Below are positions 51,772 to 61,550 of a stretch of DNA of 64,000 bases, piece by piece. Made by a program: the position numbers and the translations under genes. The stretch covers positions 530,265 through 594,264 of the forward strand of contig BFEA01000585.1 of NCBI GenBank assembly GCA_003427395.1. Reading direction: 5' to 3'. Numbering within the stretch: the first letter of the stretch is position 1; each line of letters opens with the position of its first letter. Source of the stretch: Chara braunii. Lineage: Eukaryota > Streptophyta > Charophyceae > Charales > Characeae. The notes under the pieces were generated by a model. The model was not told the origin of the DNA. It was given only the letters and a program-made list of their open reading frames with translations, and made no database searches.

Positions 51772-52200
51772 TTATGTCAATCTTCTTCTTACTTCCCATA
51801 CTTCTGATATGTGAAAAAAAATCTCCATATCATTCTTCTTTTGAACCGATTTAAACAAAACAGGTATATTCTGATTCACCTCATTGTTCTTCTTCCTCTT
51901 TCTCCTTCTTCGTCTTCGATTTTTCTGAGTCTTTCTGTCTTTTTCCCTTGTATTCAAGAATGGATTCAGTCTCCTAATCAGTGCTGCTTCCATCCCTATC
52001 ACCTCTGATCTCACTCCAGTCCAAATGGGTATCAGAACATATTTCTCCCAACCAAATTTGTGCAGTCAACTGTACAGTTTCCGTTGCGTTTCTTTATTTG
52101 GATTTTTGGTCAAGTTTATGTGCTCAGTCCATCTCTTGTCGGATTGTCTTCCTGTCCTCCCTACGTACATATGTCTACATCAAAGTGAAACTCCTTGTAC
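51772..52200 (-). pseudogene. GIY-YIG endonuclease domain (P1)
   Basis: Minus strand from about 52200: RHMYVGRTGRQSDKRWTEH (YIG half with the following Arg and His), RKLYS then a stop, LHKFGWEKYVLIP and GMEAALIRRLNPFLNTRE, the conserved Glu and Asn-bearing end of GIY-YIG. A basic stretch (NRRRRRRKRKK) follows. The first GIY strand is unclear (GVSL or GVSP before CRH). One internal stop; P2 and P3 versions lack it. Confidence 0.75.
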
Positions 52201-52287
52201 TAACTAGTTGCTCAATTTTCGTTGATAGCCTGTGTATCTGCTCCCACTTCTGTGTCGTGGTGAGGTCACCTGATGTTGAGGTGTCTT

Positions 52288-52797
52288 TTACCTTCCCGAC
52301 AGATCTTCGGCGCTCAAAGATGTGTCGGATGAGTCATACTCATCACTCCCGCTTGATCTTGTACTAAGGCTCTCGTAATCATCCTCACTTGTGTCGCTGC
52401 CAGTTGTATTGGACACTCTGATGTTATCTGGATCTGGCATGATCTGTGTTTCAAGATCAGAATCCCGGTTGAAGTCCCGTCCCTTGTAGGCGATCAATCT
52501 AGGAACTTGCCTCAATGCCGAGATCGTTTGTGGTTTGTCCTTGTACCTGATGTCATGCATCTTGCATACGACCTTCATATTCGTGTAGTGAAGACGAAGG
52601 AGCTGCATGTCTGTCATTGGTTTGACCCCGAAATTAATGCTCCGTTTTGCCTTCGACTTCGCTGCCGACATGTTGCAATTAATCTTCGTTCGTCCTCTCT
52701 TGGGGTCTGGAGGGATATCGCGTCACAATCTGCTTTTGTTCGGTGCGCTTCTGCTTGGCATGCCTCGGCTCGGAATGCTGCGGCTACCATGTACTGA
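52288..52797 (-). pseudogene. Linker region before GIY-YIG (P1)
   Basis: 52671-52288 reads SAAKSKAKRSINFGV, DMQLLRLHYTNMKVVCKMHD, RYKDKPQTISALRQVP and a Ser/Asp-rich tail ending LSAEDLSGR. It matches P2 and P3 at high identity. P1 is cut at 52797, where it joins P2 in the middle of GIY-YIG. Confidence 0.75.
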
Positions 52798-52935
52798 AGT
52801 GCAACCAACTGCATAGTTTCCGTTGTGCTCCTCTATTTGGATTCTTGGCCAAGTTTATGTGTTCAGTCCATCTCTTGTCGGGCTGTCTACCTGTCCTCCC
52901 CACGTACATATGTCTACACCAAGGTGAAACTCCCT
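52798..52935 (-). pseudogene. GIY-YIG N-terminal half (P2)
   Basis: QGVSPWCRHMYVGRTGRQ, then DKRWTEHINLAKNP and QRKLCSWL, cut at 52798 by the start of P1. It lies +1 relative to the tail of the preceding linker frame, an offset seen in all three copies. Confidence 0.75.
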
Positions 52936-53026
52936 GTACTAACTAGTTGCTAAATTTTCATTGATAGTCTGTGTATCTGCTCCCACTTCTGTGTCGTGGT
53001 GAGGTCGCCCGATGCTGAGGTGTCTT

Positions 53027-53698
53027 CTACCTTCCCGACAGATCTTCGGCGCTCGAAGATGTCTCGGATGAGTCATAATCATCACTCCCGCTTGATCTTG
53101 TACTAAGACTCTCGTAATAATCCTCACTTGTGTCACCGCCAGTTGTATTGGACACTCTGATGCTATCTGGATCTGGCATGATTTGTGTTTCAAGATCAGA
53201 ATCCCAATTGAAGTCCCGCCCCTTGTAGGCGATCAATCCAGGAACTTGCCTCAATGTCGAGATCGTTTGCGGTTTGTCCTTGTACCTGATGTCATGCATC
53301 TTGCATAAGACCTTCAGGTCCGTGCAATGAAGACGAATGAGCTGCATGTCTGTCATCGGTTCGACCCCGAAATTAATGCTCCGTTTTGCCTTCGACTTCG
53401 TTGCCGACACGTTGCGATTAATCTGCGTTCGTCCTCTCTTGGGGTGTGGAGGGATTACGCGTCCCAATCTGCTTTTGCTCGGTGCGCTTCTGCTTGGTAT
53501 GCTTCGACTCGGAATGCTGTGGCTACCATGTACTGAAGTTGGTAGCCCAGCCATTGTCCCCACATATCCGTTTGGATGAACCGAAGACGACACGATCGGA
53601 GTGCAGGTACGAATCGGTTCATTGATCTTCTGCAACGCGCCCTTCACAACCGCCAGATCATACTTTAGTAGCTTCAGGTTGTTGACCTCCTTCTGCAC
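53027..53698 (-). pseudogene. Linker protein region, longest copy (P2)
   Basis: 223 open codons: a coiled-coil-like KEVNNLKLLKYDLAVVKGAL, a Ser/Pro-rich stretch (SIPSRSIPSRSAPSKSRLG), a basic patch (HPKRGRTQINR), DMQLIRLHCTDLKVLCKMHD and an acidic Ser/Asp tail. No known domain. Conservation across three copies indicates that it is a real part of the element's protein, perhaps nucleic-acid binding. Confidence 0.7.
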
Positions 53699-54173
53699 TT
53701 GGACTAGCTTGATTATGTCCCCCTTGGTTCATCTCTGTCGGCTTCAGTGCTTCATCAATCATGGACTTGAGCGCGTCCGGAGTTAGCTCAGGCTTCTTTG
53801 CGGTGTCTTCCTTATTCAGAGGAGTTGGCTGCTTTTCACTTGTCTTTCGTGTGAGTTGCTCCAGTGTCTTGATAATTTTGTCCATCTCCCGGTGGAGATT
53901 AAAGATTTGTTCATTTAGATCCGTCGTAAACCACGCTCTATTTTCCGGTGGGGGGAAATCATTTCGTCTTTGCTCTCACAATGGTATCGAGAATCACCTT
54001 GGAGCTTCTGACTCCGCCCTTCTTCTCTGTGACGATGGTGATCTTGACTTATGTCTTCTATCTCTTGGAGTTTTCGATCTTCCCCTTCTTGAGCGCTTCC
54101 TCCCTTGAGATCCCGAAGATGATGATGAGTGTCTGCGCCGCCTCCTGTCCGACGATGATCGCGAACGCGACAT
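53699..54173 (-). pseudogene. RS-rich N-terminus of the Penelope-like ORF (P2)
   Basis: From an ATG at 54173: MSRSRSSSDRRRRRHSSSS, then RKRSRRGRSKTPRDRR and SRSPSSQRRR, an Arg/Ser-rich segment like splicing-factor RS domains. A stop and shift near 53994 follow, then EMDKIIKTLEQLTRKTSEKQ (helix) at about 53885 leads into the 53698 frame. The same start, cut after about 18 codons, recurs at 54833. The ATG lies inside the pseudo-LTR repeat. Confidence 0.6.
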
Positions 54174-55485
54174 CTTCCTTGAAGCTTGGGAACGTCAGGT
54201 AGGTAGTCTTCGTACTTGAAATCGATAAAAAAACCCACAACGTCGTTGATCGTCTTCAGTACACTCCAGATGAGTAAAATAGAATCTTCAAAAATCGCTG
54301 AGTAATCTCCACGCTATAGTAATCTCCAACAAATCGTCACTATGATATCATGAAAGAAAAAGGTTAAGAATGATGAGAGAGAGATAAAGACAGTGAATGT
54401 AAAATGGAAGAGTGACAGGTCTATACAGTGCCAATCAACGCGGGTACCGCCCGCAAGTTCTAAGCACCGTGCATAGAGATAAACACATGCAAATGTAGAC
54501 AGAACGTTCGAGGTTTTACTTTCACAACATACACGTAATGTCCATGGCGTGCGACACCAGTCACGGTTACCCTTCTACCTCACTGGTCGGGTAATCATTT
54601 CAACCACTATCCTCAGTATTTATACCCTTCGTTCCCAGTCCTTCTCCGCCACTTTCCCTATCCTTGCAGTGTACTCATCATCTCTCCTCATGATTTTCCG
54701 CAGTCGCTCTCTTTGTTGTCCTTGTCGTCGTCGATTTCCAACATGCCTTCAATCTGGAGCTACTTTCATCATATCTAGATGATGATGAGTGTCTGCGCCG
54801 CCTCCTGTCCGACGATGATCGCGAACGCGACATCTTCCTTGAAGCTTGGGAACGTCAGGTAGGTAGTTTTCGTACTTGAAATCGATACAAAACCCCACAG
54901 CGTCGTTGATCGTCTTGAGTACACACCAGATAAGTAAAATAGAATCTCCAAAAATCGCTGAGTAATCTCCACGCTACAGTAATCTCCAATAAATCACCAC
55001 TATGATATCATGAAAGAAAAGGGTTACGAATGATGAGAGAGAGATAAAGACAGTGAATGTAAAATGGAAGACTGACAGGTCTATACAGTGTCAATCATCG
55101 CGGGTACCACCCGCAAGTTCTAAGCACCGTGCATAGAGATAAGTACATGCAAATGAAGATAGAACGTGCGAGGTTTTACTTTCACAGCATACACATACAA
55201 ATGTAGTCAGAACATGCGAGGTTTTACTTTCACAGCATGCACGTAATTTCCATGGCATGCGACACCAGTCACGATTACCCTTCTACCTCACTGCTCAGGT
55301 AATCATTTCAGTCACTATCCTCAGTATTTATACCCTTCGTTCTCAGTCCTTCTCTGACACTTTCCCTATCCTTGCAGTGTACTCATCATCTATCCTCAGG
55401 ATCTCTCACAGTCGCTCTCGGTGTTCTCCTTGTCGTCGTCGATTTTCAACATGCCTTCAATCTGGAGTTACTTTCATCATATCTA
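54117..55485 (-). repeat. Pseudo-LTR-like direct repeat, two units of about 660-700 bp
   Basis: Units 54117-54776 and 54777-55485. Each joins the element's 3' sequence (AAACACATGCAAATG through TTTCATCATATCT) to 5' sequence with the RS-rich start. The 3' part also ends P1 at 50477-50760. The second unit has an extra 52-bp duplication at 55140-55240. Confidence 0.85.
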
Positions 55486-56059
55486 ATGATTTTGTGCGTG
55501 CTACTCACGTACTCTCCTCTCTTTCGGAGTTCCGTCTTACTGTGGTACTTGCCTATAACTCCGCTGTTTTTTTATACTGACTCGAATCTGGCCTTGTTTG
55601 TTGTTATGTTCTTGTTTACTTTCATGACAATGAATTTTCCTTCATTTTCATGTGAGTAACTTCTCTTTATTGGTTCGTTTCCACTGCTTTAGGTCTTTTA
55701 TCTTCTATCTGTTTCGTATGTTTGGAAATGTGAGCGACACTGTTACGTCGTTATGTCTGCAGAAATTCCGTGATATTCCGGAGTACTTAGTCGTATATGT
55801 TTCTTTTTCGTCCCTGAAAATTTATTTTCATTCCGTGCAAAATTATATTTTTTATTTTTTATTTTTTTATTTGTGATTTTAGCTTTATATTCCGAGTCGT
55901 GTGAATTTCTTGACGTATTTTATTCCGGACTTTCAGTTTTATATCCATCGATTTTGTGCTTCTTGCTTTTCCAGCTACTCCTAGAATTTATTTCAGACGT
56001 GCGCGTCCCTGCAGTTTCAGATTAAGTATTGATGTTAACTTCGTAGTGTAACCCGATCG
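55486..56059 (-). other. AT-rich segment replacing RT in P3
   Basis: Between the 3' repeat and the P3 GIY-YIG, where P1 has RT, lies AT-rich sequence with no RT motifs and poor coding on either strand. Either an unrelated insertion or very decayed sequence. Confidence 0.5.
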
Positions 56060-56410
56060 ACCCAATTTAAACAAAACAGGTATATTCTGATTCACCTCAT
56101 TGTTCCATTCTTCTTCCTCTTTCTCCTTCTTCGTCGTCGGTTTTTTCAAGTCTTTCTGTCTTTTCCCCTTGTATTCAAGAATGGATTCAGTCTCCTAATC
56201 AGTGCTGCTTCCATCCCTATCACCTCTGATCTCACTCCCGTCCAAATGGGTATCAGAACATATTTTTCCCGACCAAATTTGTGCAGCCAACTGTATAGTT
56301 TCCGCTGTGCTCCTCTTTTGGATTCTTGGCCAAGTTTATGTGTTCAGTCCATCTCTTGTCGAGTTGTCTTCCTGTCCTCCCCACGTACATATGTCTACAC
56401 CAAGGTGAAA
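56060..56410 (-). pseudogene. GIY-YIG endonuclease domain (P3)
   Basis: MYVGRTGRQ, DKRWTEHINLAKNP, a frameshift, then KYVLIPI and EAALIRRLNPFLNTRGK. Lesions differ from P1, so the copies decayed independently. Confidence 0.7.
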
Positions 56411-56591
56411 CTCCCTGTACTAACTAGTTGCTCAATTTTCGTTGATAGCCTGTGTATCTGCTCCCACTTCTGTGTAGTGGTGAGGTCGCCTGATGCTGAG
56501 GTATCTTCTACCTTCCCGACAGATCTTCGACGCTCGAAGATGTGTCAGATGAGTCATACTCATCACTCTCGCTTGATCTTGTACTAAGGCT

Positions 56592-57330
56592 CTAGTAATC
56601 ATCCTCACTTGTATCGCCGTCAGTTGTATTGGACACTCTGATGTTATCTGGATCTGGCATGATCTGTGTTTCAAGATCAGAATCCCGGTTGAAGTCCCGC
56701 CCCTTGTAGGCGATCAATCCAGAAACTTGCCTCAATGCTGAGATCGCTTGCGGCTTGTCCTTGTACCTGATGTCATGCATCTTGCATAAGACCTTCAGGT
56801 CTGTGTAGTGAAGACGAAGGAGCTGCATGTCCGTCATCGGTTCGACCCCGAAAACAATGCTTCGTTTTGCCTTCGACTTCGCTGCCGACACGTTGCGATT
56901 AATCTTCGTTCGTCCTCTCTTGGGGTGTGGAGGGATTACGCGTCCCAATCTGCTTTTGTTCGGTGCGCTTCTGCTTGGCATGCTTCGGCTCAGAATGCTG
57001 CAGCTACCATGTACTGAAGTTGGTAGTCCAGCCATTGTCCCCACATATCCGTTCGGATGAACCGAAGACGACACAATCGGAGTGCAGGTACGAGTCGGTT
57101 CATTGATCTTCTGCAACGCGCCCTTCACAACCGCCAGATCATTCTTTAGTAGCTTACAGGTTGTTGACCTCCTTCTGCACTTCCGATACCATCCTTTCTA
57201 CTTTATCTTCCACCTCTGCATTCTTCTAACCGGTTGCGCTTGGACCAGCTCAATCACGCGTGGCAGATCCGCCATCTCGTATGTGTTAGCTACTATTCGA
57301 TGAAAAGTTTCGATAATCGTCAAGGTCTTG
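56592..57330 (-). pseudogene. Linker region (P3)
   Basis: 57128-56592 matches the P2 linker (KGALQKINEPTRTCTPIV through DTSEDDY) and stops early at a TAG. The sequence up to about 57330 is the diverged upstream part. P3 lacks the RS-rich start. Confidence 0.7.
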
Positions 57331-58336
57331 GTTCTCTCAGAACCCGCACTCCTGAAGTGACGTTGTCGACCCGAATACCCTTATAAGGGTTTTTGGGCAC
57401 ATTTTTGCATCTCGCAGAAGGTGCGTCTTTGACAGTATTCGAGAGAGTGTCTCGTTTCTGTGTGACCATAACCAATTATCAGGGATTGGGAATTGCACTC
57501 GCATTTAATTTGATTAGAGAGTATGTGGGCGTGCACTTTAAGGGCACGCACGTGTATTTTGGGCGGATATCTGGTTATGAGAGCGGCGTCTGCGCCTAGT
57601 AACGTGAACTGGAAAGGGGTTGTGAGACAACTGCAGTAGCGCACGCGGAACGGATTCACGTTCAAGACCGACATTTGGGCAATTTGGGGTGAATTTTAGT
57701 CTTTGGACCCGTTTGACTCACTGGTTACGACACTAAGATCAGTAAAAGGTAAAAGAGCGGGACTTCCTAGGCTAACCACGATATTGGTCAATGGCAGGAG
57801 CCGCGGGCGGCACTATACAAGTTGGAGTCTTTGGGTATCGACACTGTTGTGCCACATGCACGACGGCGACAGGGGAAACCGACCCCTTGATGCAATAGGG
57901 TCGGGAATAAAGGAACCTATGATATAGCCTGAGAGCCAAAGAAAACGGCGGGCTTAGCACAGTCCGACAGGCCAAAGCCTGAACCAGACGTCTTTATAAC
58001 CAAGTCCGCACGGGTTACCTTCAAGCTTGGGCCTAGCCCTATAGGTTACGACTTGGATTGACACTACGGAGATACAGGGATCGAGGCCAGCAACCGACAG
58101 CGAAGGAGCGTCTTATGGAGGAAACTGAGGGGTTGAGGGTCCCGCGGGACTATCCCTTTTAGTTTTGCTAGGAAGTCCGACCGTGGGCCCGATAGGCAGG
58201 ACGGAGGGCAAGTTTCCAACAGTCCTCCTCCCCTCGTCTACTTTTCCTAAATTTTCTAAGTTTTTTTTTTTTTTTTTTTTTTTGTCCCAAATTTGGGTCG
58301 CGGTCTGACGTTGGTACCGGGACTGACCGTGGGCCC
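57331..58336. other. No gene recognised; palindrome and T tract
   Basis: ACCCTTATAAGGGT (57377-57390) is a perfect 14-bp palindrome, with a related ATACCC...GGGTAT at 61557. 58020-58110 resembles 61945-62040. T tract at 58261-58283. Confidence 0.55.
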
Positions 58337-58410
58337 AAGAGCCTAGCTCAGTGGGTACGCCCATGAACTGTTGAAAAACAGACTTGAGTTCGAATCCAGG
58401 TCATGATGGA
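58337..58410 (+). other. tRNA-like pol III promoter, degenerate tRNA or SINE head
   Basis: TAGCTCAGTGGG (58344-58355) fits the A-box consensus exactly, and AGTTCGAATCC (58387-58397) fits the B box but for the first base. The spacing (44) is within one base of tRNA geometry. The anticodon region makes a CTGTT-GAAA-AACAG hairpin, but the acceptor and T stems do not pair. This is a relic or tRNA-derived repeat, not a working tRNA. Confidence 0.5.
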
Positions 58411-59003
58411 ACTTGATTGATGAGTAAAACCACATATTTTCTGAATTGCCTAGGCCTAGTCAGTTGCACGATGATGTCTCAGGGCCGTCACTTTTGGCCG
58501 TGGTCCTTCGGGACATTCGTTAAAATTGGAACAACACAGAGAATATTATCATGGCCCCAGCGTGTTTTGGGATGCTGGCGGAATTCTTCCGTTTTGACCG
58601 TCATGAAACACTGACCGAGAAAGTTCGACATGGGGCAAGAGAATTTGAGGTCACATCTGGTGAGGACCGCAGAATGCCCTATTTTATTTATTTTAGTTTT
58701 GGTATGATTTTTTAGAATTGGTAAAAATCCGTTCACAAGTGGTCTTGCACGGTTTTTGGATAGCGCCGTGTGACCAACAAAGTACTAAATTACCATTGTT
58801 GTTGACGGCCAGGGCTTGTCCCATCTGAAAAGGTAAGCAGTGTCTCGCGTGACCCTGTCCTGTCGTAGGGGCTCGGGAGAGGTACTCCTGGCGCACTCGG
58901 CCGGAGCGGCAAACCGCGCTCTATGACGAAGTCCTGCAAAATTCTGCGTGACGCGGCCGGGAGGGTCCCCGATGCGGGACCGATGCGCACGACAACACAA
59001 CGT

Positions 59004-59005
<2 letters not shown>

Positions 59006-59085
<80 letters not shown>
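59006..59085. repeat. (GA)n microsatellite
   Basis: 40 GA units directly before repeat copy A. The preceding 58411-59005 holds no recognised gene. Confidence 0.97.
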
Positions 59086-59088
<3 letters not shown>

Positions 59089-59760
59089 GGTTGAATGGCA
59101 AAATTGAACTATGGGTCAAATTGCGGCCGCAATCTATTTCGCAGTTGGAATGGTTTTTTTTAATTTATGTAGCGTTTGTCCTGGAAAGATCACAACAAAA
59201 TTTACGAGTACTCCAATTTTCAGGTTTTTTCACGCATAGCGCGAAAACTCGCTGAATTTGAAGTACTTTTTTAGTTGGCCCAGGCATGGATGAGTAGCAA
59301 AAATGGAAAATGTGTTGAATCGGTGCGACGATTATTTCGCAGTCCAAATGATTTTTTGTAAATGTTCTATTATTATTTCTGGAAAGAACACGACCTCATC
59401 TATGGATTCTCAAAATTTCAGATTTTTGTGCATGTTCGTCTGAGCACAGAAAATCGTCAAAGTTGCCTCTTGTAAAACACCTGTTTCGTTGTGCTTGACC
59501 TCCCTGTTTTGAGAAGACGGGGCTGAACACCTGGGCCTGAGGGCCCTTTTGTAGATCACATGTCCTCACTTCTTTTTGGGGTCTGCTTCTACCTGAGGAC
59601 CGGTCCAATGCCCCCACTTCTTTTTGGGGTTCACTTCCACCCGAGGACCGGTCCTTCGTTTTTCCAAAAGTCCCGGTTCTACCAGAGCTAGCTGTAGGTA
59701 GTCCGCAATTTTGCCAAGGACCGGTCCCCCAAATTTTTTTGCCCTCGAAAAACCTACTTG
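59086..59760 (+). repeat. 650-bp dispersed repeat, copy A
   Basis: Starts with TGAATGGCAAAATTGAA just after a GA microsatellite and matches 60901-61550. Internal blocks include CACTTCTTTTTGGGGTC (twice) and GAGGACCGGTCC. No coding recognised. Confidence 0.9.
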
Positions 59761-59789
59761 CGTCCTGGTCGCCCGCCGCCAAAAATGCG

Positions 59790-60270
59790 ACACCTTGACA
59801 CAGACGCCGAAGCCCACTATACCGCAGCCTAAGAGCTGCGAACAGTGGGTTCTTAGGGGTCAATACAATTTGGGGGCCCATTCCTTAGCAAAATTGAGGA
59901 CTAGCTACAACTACCTTCTTCCCCCGAACACAATGCACCCTCATTTTGGCTGTATCTGGCCAGCAATATAGCTTGTATACATTCATTTTTAGGGTGTGTT
60001 ATGTTGGGGGGAAGAGGGTAGCTCTAGTAGAATTGGGACTTTTGGAAAAAGGAAGGACCAGTCCTCGAGTGGAAGCGGACCCCAAAAACAAGTGGGGCGC
60101 GTTGGACTTGTCCTCAGGTGAAAGCGGACCCCCAAAAGAAGTGGGGGTATGTGAACTGCAAAAGGGCCCTCAAGCCCAGGCGTTGAGGCCCGTCTTCTCA
60201 AAATTGTCTACCGCGTGGACGCAGGGAATGCAACCCTAAGGTAGCCAAAGCAATGAGACCAAGAGCACGC
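59790..60270. repeat. Inverted partial copy and GCAGCC block
   Basis: 59997-60215 is the reverse complement of 61325-61510. 59780-59845 is the reverse complement of 50060-50120. 60217-60262 is a diverged copy of 50176-50240, followed by A20 and N. Confidence 0.8.
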
Positions 60271-60290
60271 AAAAAAAAAAAAAAAAAAAA

Positions 60291-60840
60291 NNNNNNNNNN
60301 NNNNNNNNNNNNNNNNNNNNNNNNNNNNNNNNNNNNNNNNNNNNNNNNNNNNNNNNNNNNNNNNNNNNNNNNNNNNNNNNNNNNNNNNNNNNNNNNNNNN
60401 NNNNNNNNNNNNNNNNNNNNNNNNNNNNNNNNNNNNNNNNNNNNNNNNNNNNNNNNNNNNNNNNNNNNNNNNNNNNNNNNNNNNNNNNNNNNNNNNNNNN
60501 NNNNNNNNNNNNNNNNNNNNNNNNNNNNNNNNNNNNNNNNNNNNNNNNNNNNNNNNNNNNNNNNNNNNNNNNNNNNNNNNNNNNNNNNNNNNNNNNNNNN
60601 NNNNNNNNNNNNNNNNNNNNNNNNNNNNNNNNNNNNNNNNNNNNNNNNNNNNNNNNNNNNNNNNNNNNNNNNNNNNNNNNNNNNNNNNNNNNNNNNNNNN
60701 NNNNNNNNNNNNNNNNNNNNNNNNNNNNNNNNNNNNNNNNNNNNNNNNNNNNNNNNNNNNNNNNNNNNNNNNNNNNNNNNNNNNNNNNNNNNNNNNNNNN
60801 NNNNNNNNNNNNNNNNNNNNNNNNNNNNNNNNNNNNNNNN
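60291..60840. other. Assembly gap (550 N)
   Basis: Run of N between A20 and (CA)30. Reading frames crossing it are artefacts. Confidence 0.99.

Positions 60841-60900
<60 letters not shown>
60841..60900. repeat. (CA)n microsatellite
   Basis: 30 CA units at the gap edge, directly before repeat copy B. Confidence 0.97.
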
Positions 60901-60902
<2 letters not shown>

Positions 60903-61550
60903 GGCTGAATGGCAAAATTGAAATATTGGTCAAATTGCGGCCGCGATCTATTTCACAGTTGGAATGGTGTTTTTTAATTTATTTAGCGTTTTTCCTAGAA
61001 AGATCACAACAAAATCTATGAGTACTCAAATTTTCAGATTTTTTCACGCATTCTTCTTAACGCGAAAACTCACTGGATTTGGAGTATTTTTTCAGTTGGC
61101 CCACTTATGGCTGAGTGACAAGAAAGGGAAATATGTCGAATCGGCACGATAATGATTCACAGTTTAAATGATTTTTAAAAAATGTTATAATATTTTTCCT
61201 AGAAAGAATACGACCTCATTTATGGATTGTTAAAATTTCAGATTTTTCTGCGGATTCCTCCGACTACAAAAAATCGTCAAAGTGACCTCTTGCAAAACGC
61301 CTGTTTCGTTGTGCCTGACCTCCTTGTTTTGAGAAGGCGGACCTCAACGCCTGCGCCTGAGGGCCCTTTTGCAGTTCACACACCCTCACTTCTTTTAGGG
61401 GTCCGCTTTCACAAGAGGACCAGTCCAATGCCCCCCACTTATTTTTGGGGTCCACTTCCACCCGAGGACTGGTCGTTCCGTTTTCCAAAAGTTTCGTTTC
61501 TAGCAGAGTTAGTTGTACGTAGTCCGCAATTTTGCCAAGGACTAGTGTCG
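60901..61550 (+). repeat. 650-bp dispersed repeat, copy B
   Basis: Starts TGAATGGCAAAATTGAA after a CA microsatellite; about 85 percent identical to copy A. Confidence 0.9.

Larger units (their letters stand above)
50477..57330 (-). mobile_element. Penelope-like element cluster with N-terminal GIY-YIG (permuted order)
   Basis: Minus strand, three overlapping partial copies. P1 (52797-50477) runs from a linker region through GIY-YIG and RT to the 3' end. P2 (about 54776-52798) has an RS-rich N-terminus, the linker and half of GIY-YIG. P3 (57330-55486) has the linker and GIY-YIG but no RT. A 660-bp direct repeat (54117-54776 and 54777-55485) joins 3' sequence to a new 5' start, as in pseudo-LTRs. 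GIY-YIG lies upstream of RT, the reverse of animal EN+ Penelope and as in the Chlamys clade. The 3' end abuts a GA microsatellite. Confidence 0.8.

Noticed and set aside
55486-56059. Degenerate RT of Penelope copy P3
   Set aside because: No RT motif found in any minus-strand frame, and composition unlike P1.
58337-58410. Functional tRNA gene
   Set aside because: Acceptor and T stems do not pair; only the promoter boxes fit.
60198-60933. Long reading frames of 219-241 codons
   Set aside because: They run through 550 N and (CA)n; not biological.
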